From Bacteroidota bacterium (lineage in GTDB: Bacteria; Bacteroidota; Bacteroidia; Bacteroidales; F082): a stretch of DNA of 43,072 nt. The stretch lies in contig JAERTF010000183.1 in the NCBI GenBank assembly GCA_016845105.1, positions 1 through 43,072 of the forward strand, read 5' to 3'. A program made the translations under genes and the position numbers. The notes under the pieces are model-generated. The model was not told the DNA's origin, made no database searches, and saw only the letters and a program-made list of their open reading frames with translations. Shown in pieces: positions 1 to 9,800 of this stretch (within the stretch, counting starts at the first letter, position 1; every line of letters begins with the position of its first letter).

Positions 1-249
1 GTAGAGAACCCATACTATATTTATTATTGTTCATACATAAGTAATGATTTTATTGCTTGTGAAGGAGGGTATAGAATAACAAAGTTTATTGAAAGGGATG
101 GAACATATTTATTAGAGGGTTGTGGAGATATGTATGAGAACTTTAAAGCCACAATTAGTAAGGATATATCAGTATGGGAGTTTGGAAATGATATCAACAA
201 AATGTCCAAATTCGTGTTTTCAACACGAAAAAGTAGTAATAATTTGTAA
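1..249 (+). CDS. C-terminal part of an unknown protein (cut by window edge)
   Basis: Reading frame 1 is open from the first base to a TAA at 247-249, giving 82 residues without a start codon. The peptide is rich in Tyr, Ile and Lys, and reads like ordinary low-G+C coding sequence. It has no recognisable motif or membrane segment. An opposite-strand reading frame at 24-209 is judged a shadow because this frame runs unbroken off the edge. I do not recognise the family. Confidence 0.45.
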   Translation, partial: VENPYYIYYCSYISNDFIACEGGYRITKFIERDGTYLLEGCGDMYENFKATISKDISVWEFGNDINKMSKFVFSTRKSSNNL

Positions 250-522
250 AAATATAATATCGTAAATAGATACTTTATTTTGATTAAAATTCTTCTTCTA
301 TTTGATTGTTTTTTTCTTTTTCATTTCTTTCTAAATCTTATAAGAATGAATTTTAGATTATTCTGTTTTTAGAAGATATGATAATTAAATATTGTATAAT
401 GAAGAAATATTCAACCAAAAAAATATTTCCATTATATATAGGACATTCCCGATTTATAGGACTTGTTTTGCTTCCATTTTTTATTAATGTTTGTCGTATG
501 TTTAATAAAAAATAATAATCAA

Positions 523-738
523 ATGAAAGATATAGGTGAAGTCAAAGTTAAGAATTATGGATTTCCAGTAAGATGGGATAAGGGTGAGCAATCAGTTTGG
601 ATAGGTAGAAAAACAATGGGTAGTAGAGATTATATATGGGAACAGGTAGGTAGAAATGTATTTAATGAAAAAGATGCTATAATTACCGCACAAAAACATA
701 TTGATGTTCAATATGGTGATAGATATTCAGATGATTGA
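523..738 (+). CDS. small hypothetical protein (71 aa)
   Basis: A 71-residue basic/polar protein beginning MKDIGEVKVKNYG and ending in an acidic tail. The frame extends upstream to an ATG at 463, but those 20 residues (MFCFHFLLMF...) have a different composition and overlap A+T-rich leader sequence, so I choose the internal ATG at 523. Charged residues alternate with aromatic ones (VRWDKGEQSVWIG, DYIWEQVG), suggesting a small folded soluble protein. No family is recognised. It stands alone, with about 270 bases of non-coding sequence upstream. Confidence 0.45.
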   Translation: MKDIGEVKVKNYGFPVRWDKGEQSVWIGRKTMGSRDYIWEQVGRNVFNEKDAIITAQKHIDVQYGDRYSDD

Positions 739-934
739 TTTTATAACGAAATTGCGAGTATTGTAAAATGGATAAAATCAATTTTACTAAAAGTCATATT
801 AAATAATCAGTCAGTCATTGTTGAATAAAGTTCTGAATAATTTACTACCAAACAAAAAATGGTAAATTTAATAGTCAAATAGTATATTTGAATTTTTATA
901 ATATTATTTATCAGTTATTTAGGTAATTCTAGTC

Positions 935-952
935 AGTCCTGGTGGGTCCACA
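935..952 (+). other. tRNA 3'-end-like fragment, possible attachment-site scar
   Basis: The 18 bases AGTCCTGGTGGGTCCACA look like the 3' part of a T-arm followed by an acceptor strand. They are followed within a few bases by a strong terminator, as is normal behind a tRNA gene. No tRNA body lies upstream. A duplicated tRNA 3' end with its native terminator is what integration of a mobile element into a tRNA gene leaves at one boundary. If so, the element lies to the left (before about 935). No integrase is visible, so this is tentative. Confidence 0.3.
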
Positions 953-956
953 AAAC

Positions 957-998
957 AAAACCTCATAACTTTTTGGTTGTGAGGTTTTTTGTTTTTCA
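957..998 (+). terminator. Rho-independent terminator
   Basis: An 8-bp perfect stem AAACCTCA (958-965) / TGAGGTTT (980-987) with a 14-base loop is followed by a T-rich run. It lies 220 bases after the small ORF at 523-738, so it more likely belonged to the tRNA-like sequence immediately upstream. The T-tract indicates plus-strand use; the A-rich flank could allow weak minus-strand use. Confidence 0.7.
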
Positions 999-1380
999 AT
1001 GATGTTACATATTCATTGAAATCCGAATATAATTAAATGAATTCTCAATATACTCTTTTTGGACCGACCCCAACTTTTTTCATAAATAATAGTTAGTAGT
1101 CCTTTGGATGTTCAAATCCCTTTTTTATAAGCTGTTTTTGATATTGAATCTTATAATAAGCCAACTAGATTATCATACCCATAATCATCTTTTGTAAAAC
1201 TCTTAGTATGTTTTTCATATGCAGGAATGCTTGAAAGTTTTAAACACTCATAGCAAAAATGTGCGTATAGCAGATAGACCTCGGCATACCCCTTCTTTTT
1301 ACTGCTCCATCAAGGAACCGGGTGCCAAGAGTACAATAGCTAAACAACCAATTAACCCAAAATCACTTATTTAAACACTG
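999..1380. other. intergenic stretch with a possible minus-strand gene scar
   Basis: No intact gene is seen. On the minus strand an unbroken frame of about 50 codons without a start runs from about 1309 to a TAA at 1151. It encodes a peptide including YAEVYLLYAHFCYECLKL, which has protein-like composition but no recognised family. It may be the tail of a decayed gene. The rest shows no promoter, repeat or RNA signal I can support. Confidence 0.2.
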
Positions 1381-1463
1381 TCTAAATTATTGATTTATAT
1401 CATGATGCGATTGACGGTCACAATATTTCTACCGATATTCGTCATTTCTAAAAAGACTAATAT
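1381..1463 (+). repeat. upstream part of a duplication, copy 1
   Basis: The roughly 80 bases before the propeller gene share extended identity (for example CACAATATTTCT and CCGATATTC) with 4323-4394, just before the decayed second copy of that gene. The duplication therefore took the promoter/leader region along with the coding part. This is direct tandem-type duplication about 2.9 kb apart. Confidence 0.75.
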
Positions 1464-2813
1464 ATGAAACGCAAAACCAAATATTGGATACTCTTTGTTT
1501 TTGTGATTGTTATTGTAGCAGGCGGAATATGGGTATATGATACTTATCAGGCCATGGGCCTGCAAGCTGTATATGTTGATGAAACAATTGACGCAGCTGT
1601 GCCGGAAGCAGGAACTGAGCTGCATGCGGTAGGACATGGAACATCGGACTGGCTCAATTGGCGCGGTCCTGATTTTGCTGGAAAGAGCAGTATGACAGGG
1701 CTTAAGACCGATTGGAGCAATGGATTGACAAAATTGTGGGAAGTTGACTATCTCTGCGCTGGTAGAGAATCAATGACCTGGGCAGCCCCTGTGGTAGTGG
1801 GCAATCACCTGATATTACCTGGAAGGAATGATAGCCTTGACCAATTGTTCTGCCTGGATGCTGTCTCAGGGGAGCTATTATGGAAGGCTGAGATAGTCTG
1901 TGAGCCTGGCGATTCGTGGGGAACAGGAGCTCGCGCTACACCAACAATAATTGACAGTCTGGTTTACTCCTTCGGCCGTTCGGGTATTCTGGCTTGTTGG
2001 ATGCTGGAGGATGGAAACCTGATTTGGAAGAAAGACGTGATGGATGAAGGTGGAATAACACCCGAATGGGGCCACACATCACCTCCACTCATAATGGGTA
2101 ATAAAGTTATTGTCCAGGGTGGTGGCGAATCACGACTCATTGCTTATGATCGGTTGACAGGAGATGTTATATGGAAAACCCCTGGCGGGGAGGCTGGCTA
2201 TGCGGCCACAATACCCACTGAATTGGATGGGGAATTGATTCTCCTGAATTTCCATGGCACAGGGCTTGCTGCCGTCCGTCTAGATGATGGTACGGAGCTT
2301 TGGTCGGCACCATGGGAAACTAGCTATTTTGTTAACTGCAACACACCCATTGTAAGAAATGACACTGTATTTATCACATCCGGGTATGGCATGGGAGGCC
2401 AACTTTTGAAGATCAGCCTAAGTGGTTACGAAGTTATCTGGGAGAACAAAGTGATCTCATCTCATCTATCGGACCAAATATTACTGGGAGACTACCTTTA
2501 TGGTTATACCAAGAATGCAGGTAACCGTGGGCCCTTTGCCTGTGTCAATTTCGCTACCGGGGAAGAATTATGGAGTACAAAAGATATTGGTGGAGGATCA
2601 ATCGTTTGGGTAGATGACCATCTCATTGCCCTTGGCGTGAAGGGGGATTTGTACCTGATTAGGCCAAATGAAAAAGAGTTTATCCTCAAAGGAACACTGG
2701 AAGATGCCCTTCCGGAAGCTTCTAAGTCGGCCTGGACACCTCCAGTGGTTGCCAATGGAAAATTGTACCTTAGGTACCTACACAAGCTTGTATGCTATGA
2801 TATATCCGGCTAG
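1464..2813 (+). CDS. membrane-anchored PQQ-type beta-propeller protein
   Basis: A 449-aa protein. Residues 8-24 form an N-terminal membrane anchor (ILFVFVIVIVAGGIWVY). Residue 60 onward has the typical opening of PQQ-like/BamB-type propellers, DWLNWRGPDFAGKSSMTGL and KLWEVDY. Repeated blades end in a Trp-containing strand after a GE/GxLLW or GxxIWK motif (GELLWKAEI, GNLIWKKDV, GDVIWKTPG, GTELWSAPW, GEELWSTKD). Proteins of this fold act as extracytoplasmic scaffolds or, when they bind PQQ, as dehydrogenases; no catalytic residues are evident, so no enzyme activity is claimed. The gene is clearly richer in G+C than its flanks, which together with the pseudogene-filled surroundings suggests acquisition by transfer. 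A decayed copy lies at 4395-4868. Confidence 0.85.
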   Translation: MKRKTKYWILFVFVIVIVAGGIWVYDTYQAMGLQAVYVDETIDAAVPEAGTELHAVGHGTSDWLNWRGPDFAGKSSMTGLKTDWSNGLTKLWEVDYLCAGRESMTWAAPVVVGNHLILPGRNDSLDQLFCLDAVSGELLWKAEIVCEPGDSWGTGARATPTIIDSLVYSFGRSGILACWMLEDGNLIWKKDVMDEGGITPEWGHTSPPLIMGNKVIVQGGGESRLIAYDRLTGDVIWKTPGGEAGYAATIPTELDGELILLNFHGTGLAAVRLDDGTELWSAPWETSYFVNCNTPIVRNDTVFITSGYGMGGQLLKISLSGYEVIWENKVISSHLSDQILLGDYLYGYTKNAGNRGPFACVNFATGEELWSTKDIGGGSIVWVDDHLIALGVKGDLYLIRPNEKEFILKGTLEDALPEASKSAWTPPVVANGKLYLRYLHKLVCYDISG

Positions 2814-2871
2814 GTGGGACTAGAGCTTTGCCATTTCCACACCATCTGGGATTTCATGGACCATTCAGGTA

Positions 2872-2979
2872 TTATTCTTTTATCAAAACACCTGTGCTTT
2901 TATAATCATCATGAAATCGCCCTATTGAAGCTTCAAAGGAGGTCCATGTCATAAAAAAATCAATGCTATCGATTCGGGT
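2872..2979 (-). pseudogene. short decayed coding fragment
   Basis: On the minus strand a frame closed by TAA at 2874-2872 encodes about 35 residues, including DFFMTWTSFEASIGRFHDDY. It reads like the natural C-terminus of a soluble protein, but the frame is closed upstream by a stop and has no proper gene start. The family is not recognised. It follows, on the same strand, the membrane-protein remnant at 3167-3436, so both could derive from one former operon. Confidence 0.25.
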
Positions 2980-3166
2980 TTAGTTAATTCTACTGACAAA
3001 AGTCCAACTTTCCTTTCTTCCCACTTCTGCCCAGAATATAAGTTGACACACAATTTCTGGCAAGTGTGAAGACGGTTTCTTTTCCGATACCATCTTGGCA
3101 CCGGTTATTGTTGCAACTTTTACTCAACTATTACTCTTCAATCACTTTTCTAAATAGTTCTCTTTG

Positions 3167-3436
3167 TCACCAAAATACCAACAACGATATAACCATCAAC
3201 AGAAGTTTAGTTATCATAGATTCATCAAGGACAAAGTGAGTAGTAGCTGCACCAACCATAGTCAGGGGAAGGCCAATTGCCGAAAAAGGTACAAAAAACG
3301 TAACTTTTTCAGCAGAATCGGTATAACCTGACCAAGGAAACCAAGTAGCTCCAAAAACGCATAGTGGTTTAGTTAAAGAGACTATTACATTTTGTAATGT
3401 CGTTAATTTTTGTTGATGTATTACTAAAAGTCTCCA
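3167..3436 (-). pseudogene. remnant of a small membrane protein gene
   Basis: The minus-strand frame is open for 89 codons from 3436 to a TGA at 3169-3167, but has no usable start and is preceded by an in-frame stop. The peptide has a membrane-protein pattern: a segment around KPLCVFGATWFPWSGY, a hydrophobic helix VTFFVPFSAIGLPLTMVGAA, and a C-terminal helix KLLLMVISLLVFW. The amphipathic spacing makes chance unlikely, but the family is not identified. It is best read as a gene that has lost its N-terminal part. Confidence 0.35.
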
Positions 3437-3602
3437 TCATATTTCATTATACTTGTAGCAATGCATCTTATTAACTTCTGCACATAAAATATTAATAAGA
3501 ACAAAATCCGATTATTAAATCATTAATAATGATAAAGTAAGATTAATGAAGATAGCATTGTCGAAACAAGCTTTATATTTTAACAAATTTAAGCATTAAC
3601 CA

Positions 3603-4249
3603 ATAACAGTAAAATCCCTTTTTACCCTTTCATTATTATGGCTGTTTTTCAGTTCGTTTTCACAAAATGACTAATATTGGCAAATTCCTTATCCTTCTGC
3701 GAATGGTCATTTCGACTTGCATGCCTTAAACCAAGACACGTTACTTATATGTGGAAGAGCAAACTCTGTGCTAAAAAGTTTAGATGGTGGGTTTAGTTAG
3801 ACGCACCAGGAAATTAGTAGCATCCTTGATCCTTATAAGATATATTCTGCTAATGAGAACATAGGCTATATTGTTGCAAGTGACAACACTATATTTAAAA
3901 CTTTTGATGAAAGAATGAACTGGAAAGAGCAAGTTAGTGAAACATCAGAATCATTTGGACCTTCATTTTTTCTAAATGAGAATATTAGATGGATTTGTTA
4001 TGATTGACCTTCATTACTTTATACTTACAATGGTCGACAAATTGGACATCACTTGGTAAAAAGAACTCTCTCAGCTATATAACAGATTCAGAATTGGCCT
4101 GCGTTTCATACCCCAACTCTGGTGTTAACACCACCGAAATCATCATAATCTACGTTTATGAGCTAACCTTGAGTCCTATGAAAGCCAGAATCAATGAAAC
4201 GTTGAATGACTCTATGCGACTATTTAATTGTTTAGATTTTACGGTCTAG
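3603..4249 (+). pseudogene. Ycf48/BNR-repeat exported protein, degenerate
   Basis: One frame from about 3603 reads as a signal peptide (SLFTLSLLWLFFSSFSQ) followed by propeller-like sequence. Visible pieces are SVLKSLDGGFS-stop-T, where BNR repeats normally have W, GYIVASDNTIFKTFDERMNW, and GPSFFLNENIRWICYD. In-frame stops lie at 3672-3674 (TAA), 3798-3800 (TAG) and 4005-4007 (TGA). After about 4030 the similarity continues in another frame (NWTSLGKKNSLSYITDSE), ending at 4249, so there is also a frameshift. No ATG remains at the start (ATA or GTA codons there). Intact relatives are secreted beta-propellers, frequently T9SS cargo in this phylum. The gene is clearly non-functional. A short related fragment occurs at 30297-30340. 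Confidence 0.65.
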
Positions 4250-4322
4250 GATCTAAGGCTGGCTAAAACCTTGGGGATGCATCACACACCGTTTAACCGT
4301 AAACCCACTTGTCTAATCGCTA

Positions 4323-4394
4323 TCTAAATTATGATTGCGTTTGAGTGCCACAATATTTCTGCCGATATTCATCATTCTATGAAAGTCTAAAAAT
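4323..4394 (+). repeat. upstream part of a duplication, copy 2
   Basis: This matches 1381-1463 with scattered substitutions and small indels and leads directly into the pseudogene at 4395. The shared leader shows that both propeller copies descend from one duplication that included upstream sequence. Confidence 0.7.
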
Positions 4395-4868
4395 ATGAAA
4401 CGAAAAACCAAATACAGGATACTCATTGTTGATGTGATTATCATTGTAGCAGGCGGAATATATGGATATTATACTTTTCAGGCCATGGGCCTGCAACCCT
4501 TATATGTTGATGAAACAATTGCATCAGTTGCACCGGAAGCAGGAACAAGGTCGCATGCTGTGTCACATGAAACGTCGGACTGGCTCAACTGGCGTGCTCC
4601 TGATTTCTCTGGAAAGAGCAGTATGACAGGGCTTATGACCGACTGAAGCAATGGATTGACAAAACTGTAGGAAGCTGAATATCTCTGCGCTGGTAGAGAA
4701 CCGATGACCTGGGCAGCTCATATGATAGTCGGCAATCACCTGGTAATATCATGAAGGAATGATAGCCTTGATCAGTTGTTCTGCCTTGATGCTAGCTCGG
4801 GGGAGATATTTTGGAAAGCTGAGATAGATCAGATGGTGTATGAGCCTAACAAATTTAGGGAGAACGAG
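4395..4868 (+). pseudogene. decayed, truncated second copy of the PQQ-type propeller gene
   Basis: The first 83 codons are nearly the same as those of the intact gene at 1464 (anchor, GLQPLYVDETI, SDWLNWRAPDF). Three stops then interrupt the frame, each one base from a codon of the intact copy: TGA at 4644-4646 (Trp), TAG at 4668-4670 (Trp) and TGA at 4752-4754 (Gly). Similarity continues in the same frame past the stops to about 4868, including a 9-base in-frame length difference near 4835, and then stops abruptly. About two thirds of the gene is missing. This is a dead copy. The lack of frameshifts and the modest divergence suggest relatively recent decay. Confidence 0.85.
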
Positions 4869-5106
4869 ATCAAACACCTTGCTTATATAAACTAATTTAG
4901 GTACATTAATCAAACATCGTTTACACTCTTTAAATAGTAATCTTAACCAATAATCAGTTTTCCATGGCTTGGAAAGAGACTACAAAGTTGGAACAAAAAA
5001 GTGAATTTATTTGTGAATTACACTGGAAAATACACCATCACATAATTATGTTATTGTATTGAAACAAATCAACCAGCAGACTACTAAATCATTGATAAAT
5101 TCCTTT

Positions 5107-5123
5107 GCCCGCCTTCGGCAGGC
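5107..5123. repeat. small GC-rich hairpin (REP-like)
   Basis: GCCCGCCTTCGGCAGGC folds into a 7-bp stem (one G-U pair) with a 3-base loop, and stands out as a G+C island in A+T-rich intergenic DNA. Short GC-rich palindromes of this look are scattered in Bacteroidota intergenic regions. There is no T-tract, so it is not a convincing terminator. Confidence 0.4.
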
Positions 5124-5162
5124 AGACGCATAACTATAAGTACCCGAAATTACAACAGTCAT

Positions 5163-5233
5163 TTAACACCATAAAAAAAAGTGTCTAAAAGTAAAAAAGC
5201 TAAAAGTGTCTAAAAGTGTTTGAAGTCAAACAC
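5163..5233 (+). repeat. dispersed intergenic repeat, copy 1
   Basis: The stretch contains two AAGTGTCTAAAAGT-type units and ends in a perfect 8-bp inverted repeat with a 2-base loop (GTGTTTGA-AG-TCAAACAC, 5216-5233). The order of blocks AAAGTGTCTA, AAAAAAGCTAAA, TTTGAAGTCAAACAC reappears on the opposite strand at 30337-30393, with similar spacing. It is not coding. It looks like a small non-autonomous intergenic element. Confidence 0.45.
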
Positions 5234-5369
5234 AAACCAATTAATAATGATAGAATACAGTATGTTATCGCAAAATATAGATAGTTCATTTATTGTTCGC
5301 TAATGTTGCAAAGTGAATAATTGTATATAACAAGTATTTTGATTTAGGTGGATTAAATCTCTAATGGAA

Positions 5370-5384
5370 TTCCACTTTTTGGAA
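5370..5384 (+). promoter_or_regulatory. TTCCA-N5-TGGAA palindrome, site E (putative activator site)
   Basis: Perfect 5+5 bp inverted repeat with a 5-base spacer, starting 71 bases before the GG of the putative promoter at 5440 and 115 bases before the regulator gene start. The same palindrome precedes four other transcription units in this window. Here it would give autoregulation of the response regulator and kinase. Unlike the other sites it is not just behind a stop codon, which argues against a generic 3' hairpin. Confidence 0.5.
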
Positions 5385-5439
5385 TAACAACTCTCAAAGT
5401 AAACCTATATTTTACAAAATAACTATCTTAGCCCTATTT

Positions 5440-5455
5440 CGGTTCTATTTCAGAA
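5440..5455 (+). promoter_or_regulatory. weak sigma-54-like promoter element, site E
   Basis: CGGTTCTATTTCAGAA has GG at 5441-5442 and GA exactly 10 bases later, the spacing of -24/-12 elements. The -12 part lacks the canonical TTGC, making this the poorest of the five matches. Position supports it: the GG lies 44 bases before the ATG at 5485, within the 38-46 range seen at the other four sites. Confidence 0.3.
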
Positions 5456-5484
5456 CACTTATGAACCTCATTAAACTAAATTTA

Positions 5485-6840
5485 ATGGACTTTTTCAAAA
5501 TATTTATTGTAGAAGATGAACCATGGTACGGCGAAATGCTAAAATACCACCTTTCACTTAACCCGGATTATGATGTTCATTTATTTGATAACGCGGTGGA
5601 ATGTATTAACAACCTTCACCTAAAACCAAATGTTTTATGTATTGATTATAATTTGCCAGATATGAGTGGTGACAAATTATACTCTAAAATTAAGTCTTAT
5701 AATTCATCAATCCCAGTCATTGTAATAAGTGGTCAGGATGAAATTAGCGTAGCTCTTAGACTGCTAAAAAGTGGAGTTTATGATTATATTATCAAGGATG
5801 ACAACACAAAAGAAATTTTGTGGAACAGTATCTTACACATTAGGGAAAATAATAACCTGAAGAAGGAAATTGATGACCTAAAGGAGAAATTAGAAACAAA
5901 GTTTGATTTTGAGAAAACAATTATTGGTAAAAGCAAGGCCATTAAAAAACAATATGATTATATTAGAAATGCAATTGAATCAAATATTAATGTTCTAATT
6001 ACAGGAGAAACAGGTACCGGAAAAGAGGTTGTTGCAAAAGCTATTCACTATTCCAGCACAAAGAAAAAGAAGCCATTCATTGCAATAAATATGGCAGCAA
6101 TTCCAAAGGAACTAGTAGAGAGTGAGTTGTTTGGTCACGAAAAGGGAGCATTTACAGGAGCTATTTCCAGAAAACCTGGAAAGTTTGAACAAGCAAAGGA
6201 TGGTACAATATTTCTGGACGAAATCGCCGAGTTAGACATTAATATGCAAGTTAAACTATTAAGAGCACTTCAGGAAAAGGAAGTTACCAGAGTGGGAGGA
6301 TCAGAAATTGTAAAAATTAACGCAAGAATAATATCTGCTACCCACCAAAATCTAACTTCACTTGTAAAGGAAGGGCGTTTTAGACAGGATCTGTATTACA
6401 GGATAATTGGCCTTCCCATCGAGTTGCCTCCATTAAGAAACAGAGACAATGATATCCTAATCCTGGCCAGATATTTTATCGATGAATATGCAAAAGAAAA
6501 TAAAATAAAACCCCTTGAAATATCAAATGAAGCTCAGGAACAATTAATGAAATACAGTTTCCCGGGTAATGTTAGAGAGTTAAAATCTGTTGTTGATCTG
6601 GCATGCGTATTATCAGACGGGAAAAGGATAAAGTCTGATAATATTTCTTTCCAAATAGATATCCTTGAAGATGACCTATTCACAAAAATAGAAAAGACCC
6701 TCAAAGAATACAATGCCGATATTATTAACTATTTCCTTAATAAATACAATGACAATGTAATGACAGTAGCAAAGAAACTTGACATTGGTAAGTCAACAAT
6801 TTACAACTTAATAAAAGCACAAAAAGATAACACTGAATAG
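5485..6840 (+). CDS. sigma-54-dependent response regulator (NtrC family)
   Basis: A 451-aa activator. The receiver domain spans residues 1-120, with acidic residues at E10-D11, phosphoacceptor D54 (CIDYNLPDMSG) and K104. The AAA+ domain has Walker A GETGTGKE (174-181), the sigma-54 contact loop GAFTGA (221-226), Walker B TIFLDEIAEL (241-250) and the arginine region FRQDLYYR (299-306). A C-terminal Fis-type helix-turn-helix includes VMTVAKKLDIGKSTIYNLIK. The frame also contains an ATG at 5461, but that lies within the putative promoter, and the receiver begins naturally at MDFFKIFIVEDEPW, so 5485 is chosen. The protein should bind DNA upstream of sigma-54 promoters and remodel RNA polymerase when phosphorylated. 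The hybrid kinase gene follows after 16 bases and is the obvious partner. The five palindromes in this window are its likely targets (inference). Confidence 0.93.
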   Translation: MDFFKIFIVEDEPWYGEMLKYHLSLNPDYDVHLFDNAVECINNLHLKPNVLCIDYNLPDMSGDKLYSKIKSYNSSIPVIVISGQDEISVALRLLKSGVYDYIIKDDNTKEILWNSILHIRENNNLKKEIDDLKEKLETKFDFEKTIIGKSKAIKKQYDYIRNAIESNINVLITGETGTGKEVVAKAIHYSSTKKKKPFIAINMAAIPKELVESELFGHEKGAFTGAISRKPGKFEQAKDGTIFLDEIAELDINMQVKLLRALQEKEVTRVGGSEIVKINARIISATHQNLTSLVKEGRFRQDLYYRIIGLPIELPPLRNRDNDILILARYFIDEYAKENKIKPLEISNEAQEQLMKYSFPGNVRELKSVVDLACVLSDGKRIKSDNISFQIDILEDDLFTKIEKTLKEYNADIINYFLNKYNDNVMTVAKKLDIGKSTIYNLIKAQKDNTE

Positions 6841-6856
6841 TTAAATTGATAAACCT

Positions 6857-9800
6857 ATGAAAGAATTAGACCTTGACTATAAAGCCATTATTGACGCAAC
6901 ACTTGATGCCGTAATTATAATTGATAATCAGGGTAAAATTATAGAATGGAACACCAATGCTCAGGAGATTTTCTATTGGGCTAAGGACGAGGTTTTGGAT
7001 AGGTTCCTGTTTGAATTTATCATTCCAAAAAGGTTTGTGGAAGCCCATAAAAATGGCATTAGAAAGTATTTTGAGACTGGAGAAGGCCCCGTACTAAATA
7101 AACGTATTGAAATCGTTGGAATTAATAAAAACAAAAAAGAATTTCCTGTAGAATTAACTATAAAACCACTTAAGGTAAAGGGTGAAACATTTTTTAGCGC
7201 TTTTATTAGGGATATAAGTCCAAGAGTTAAAATGCAAAATACCATAAATGAAGAGCGTACGCTTTTCAGCAGGATGATTGAAAGCATTTCAGACCCTATT
7301 TTCTATAAAACAATATCTCATGAGTATCTAAGGTGCAACCAGGCGTTTGCTGATATTCACGGAAAGAAACCCAATGATATTATAGGAACAAGCGACTATG
7401 ATCTTTATAATAATAAGGATGCTCAGGAATTTATCGATTCTGATCTGGATGTAATACAAAACAAGAAAGTGGTTATCAATGAAGAATGGTTCAAGTACAA
7501 AAATGGCAATAGAAAATACTTGTATACATTAAAGCTTCCTTCATATGATGATGATGGTAATGTGATTGGTATTGTGGGCATTTGCCGAGACTTAACGGAA
7601 ATAAAGAAAGCAGAGTCGAAACTTCGACATTTAAATATTGAAATGCAGAAGGTCATAAAGAAGCTAAAGGAGAATGAAAAATATTTACAGGGGATTAACA
7701 GATTCGCCCAGGAGGTACTAAATCAGAATACCATATCTGAAATTATCTGGACTGTTTCAAACAACCTAATAAATGATCTAGACCTTGTAGATTGTGTTAT
7801 TTATCTTATGGATGAGGATAAGAAAAACCTTATTCAAAGAGCCGCTTTTGGGCCTAAACAACAAAGCTCCGATGAAGTAAAGGATCCCCTTGTTCTACCC
7901 ATTGGAAAAGGTGTTGTTGGAACAGTAGCAAAAACTGGAAAAAGCGAGATTATAGCCGATAGCAGTACTGATAGCCGATATGTTGTAGATGATGAAGTCA
8001 GACTTTCGGAAATTACAGTTCCTATTATTGCCGATGGCGAGGTAATTGGTATCATTGATTCCGAACACCCAAAAAAGAACTATTTCACGCAAGCCCATCT
8101 TGAAAAATTACAAACCGTGGCAAACCTGATTTCTGTAAGGTTAAAATCTGCTATTAATCAGGAAAAACTAAATACGGCTCAAAATAGCATTACAAAGTTA
8201 TCAGCTGCAGTTGAACAAAGCACTCTTCCAATCGTAATTACAGATAGTGATGGTATAATTGAATTTGTAAACCCTGCCTTTGAGCGCTTATCTGGATATA
8301 AATCATCAGAATCCATAGGTCGCAAAACAAACCTGCTTAAATCAGGTGAGCAATCTGACTCATTCTATGATGAGCTTTGGGAAACAATATTACAAGGTAA
8401 AAAATGGACCGGTGAAATCATTAATAAAAACAAAAGCGGTAAGAAATACTGGGTTCTGGTATCGGTTTCACCAATACTTGACATCAATAATGAGGTTACT
8501 AACTTTGTTTATATCCAAACAGATATCACCCAGTTAAAGAGACTTGAAAAGGAATTGTTAGATGCTAAATCTAAGGCCGAGGAAGCCGATAAGTCTAAAA
8601 GTCAGTTTATCGCAAATATGAGCCATGAAATACGAACTCCATTAAATGGTATAATTGGTATGATAAGGGAGTTTAACAAGGAAACTGTTTCAAAAGCTCA
8701 GGAGGAGAATATAGCAAGCGCAATGAATGCTTCGCAACATTTGCTTTCGCTTATTAATGATATTCTTGATATTACTAAAATAGAGGCTGGTGAGTTTAGT
8801 ATTTCTAAGTCACACTTTAGTATAGAAACACTCCTAAATGATGTTTCATCAATTTTAAAACCACAAGCTGTTGATAAAGGTGTTGGATTTAAAATAAACC
8901 TGGAAACAAGTACTCCCAAGGTTTTTTCCGGCGATGAATCAAGAATCAGACAGATCCTGATAAATATCGCTGGTAACTCCATAAAATTTACTAATGATGG
9001 AATGGTTGGCATTGATTGTAACAATGAAGGCAAAGTTGCTGATGGTATCTATAAAATAGTAATTACTATTACCGATACGGGAATAGGCATGGATGATGAT
9101 TTTGTTGATAGTATTTTCCGGAAATTTCAACAGGAGGACCTATCCATTACCAGAAAGTATGGAGGAACTGGGCTCGGGTTATTCATTTCAAAACAACTTG
9201 TTGAAATAATGGATGGTTCCATTTCCATTGAAAGCCAAAAAGGTAAGGGAACGAAAGTTAAAATAACTCTTCCTCTTTGTTTAGGTGATGAAAACAAAGT
9301 CATTACAAAAGAGGTGTCTGTTGACAATGTTTTGCTGGACAACGCAAATGTATTGCTTGTTGAAGATAATGAGTTGAACCGGGCAGTTGCTTGCAATACG
9401 CTTGAGACTTTTAATATAATTGTTACAGAGGCGGTAAATGGTAAGGAAGCAGTAAATGCAGTAAAGGAAAACCATTTCGATCTTATCCTTATGGATATTC
9501 AGATGCCTGAAATGAATGGCTTTGAAGCTACTAGAGTCATTCGGGAAAAACTAATAGTAAAAACACCGATTATTGCTCTTACTGCAAATGCCATAAAAAC
9601 TGAGATTGATAAATGTTTAGAGCTTGGAATGAATGGTTACATAACGAAACCATATGAAGAGGACGATCTTATTCAGCTGATTTCAAAACATATAAAAGCC
9701 AATCCTATAAATAAGGAAGCCAATGAAACAAACATTATAAAGGAAGTATCTATTTCTGAACCATATAGTCTGGAAAGACTTAAGCAAATGAGCAGGGGCA

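Noticed and set aside
1105..1135. Possible second tRNA remnant around GTTCAAATCCC
   Set aside because: A T-loop-like string only; no pairing stems or acceptor sequence could be built.
1..5400. Insertion sequence or transposase as cause of the decayed region
   Set aside because: No transposase-like frame, terminal inverted repeats or target duplications could be identified.
5461..5484. Upstream start (ATG 5461) for the sigma-54 regulator
   Set aside because: It lies only about 20 bases after the GG of the promoter-like element, and receiver domains normally begin a few residues before the acidic pair; ATG 5485 fits both.
8698..9033. Minus-strand reading frame of 111 codons inside the hybrid kinase
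   Set aside because: Shadow of the HisKA/ATPase coding region, whose motifs are clear on the plus strand.
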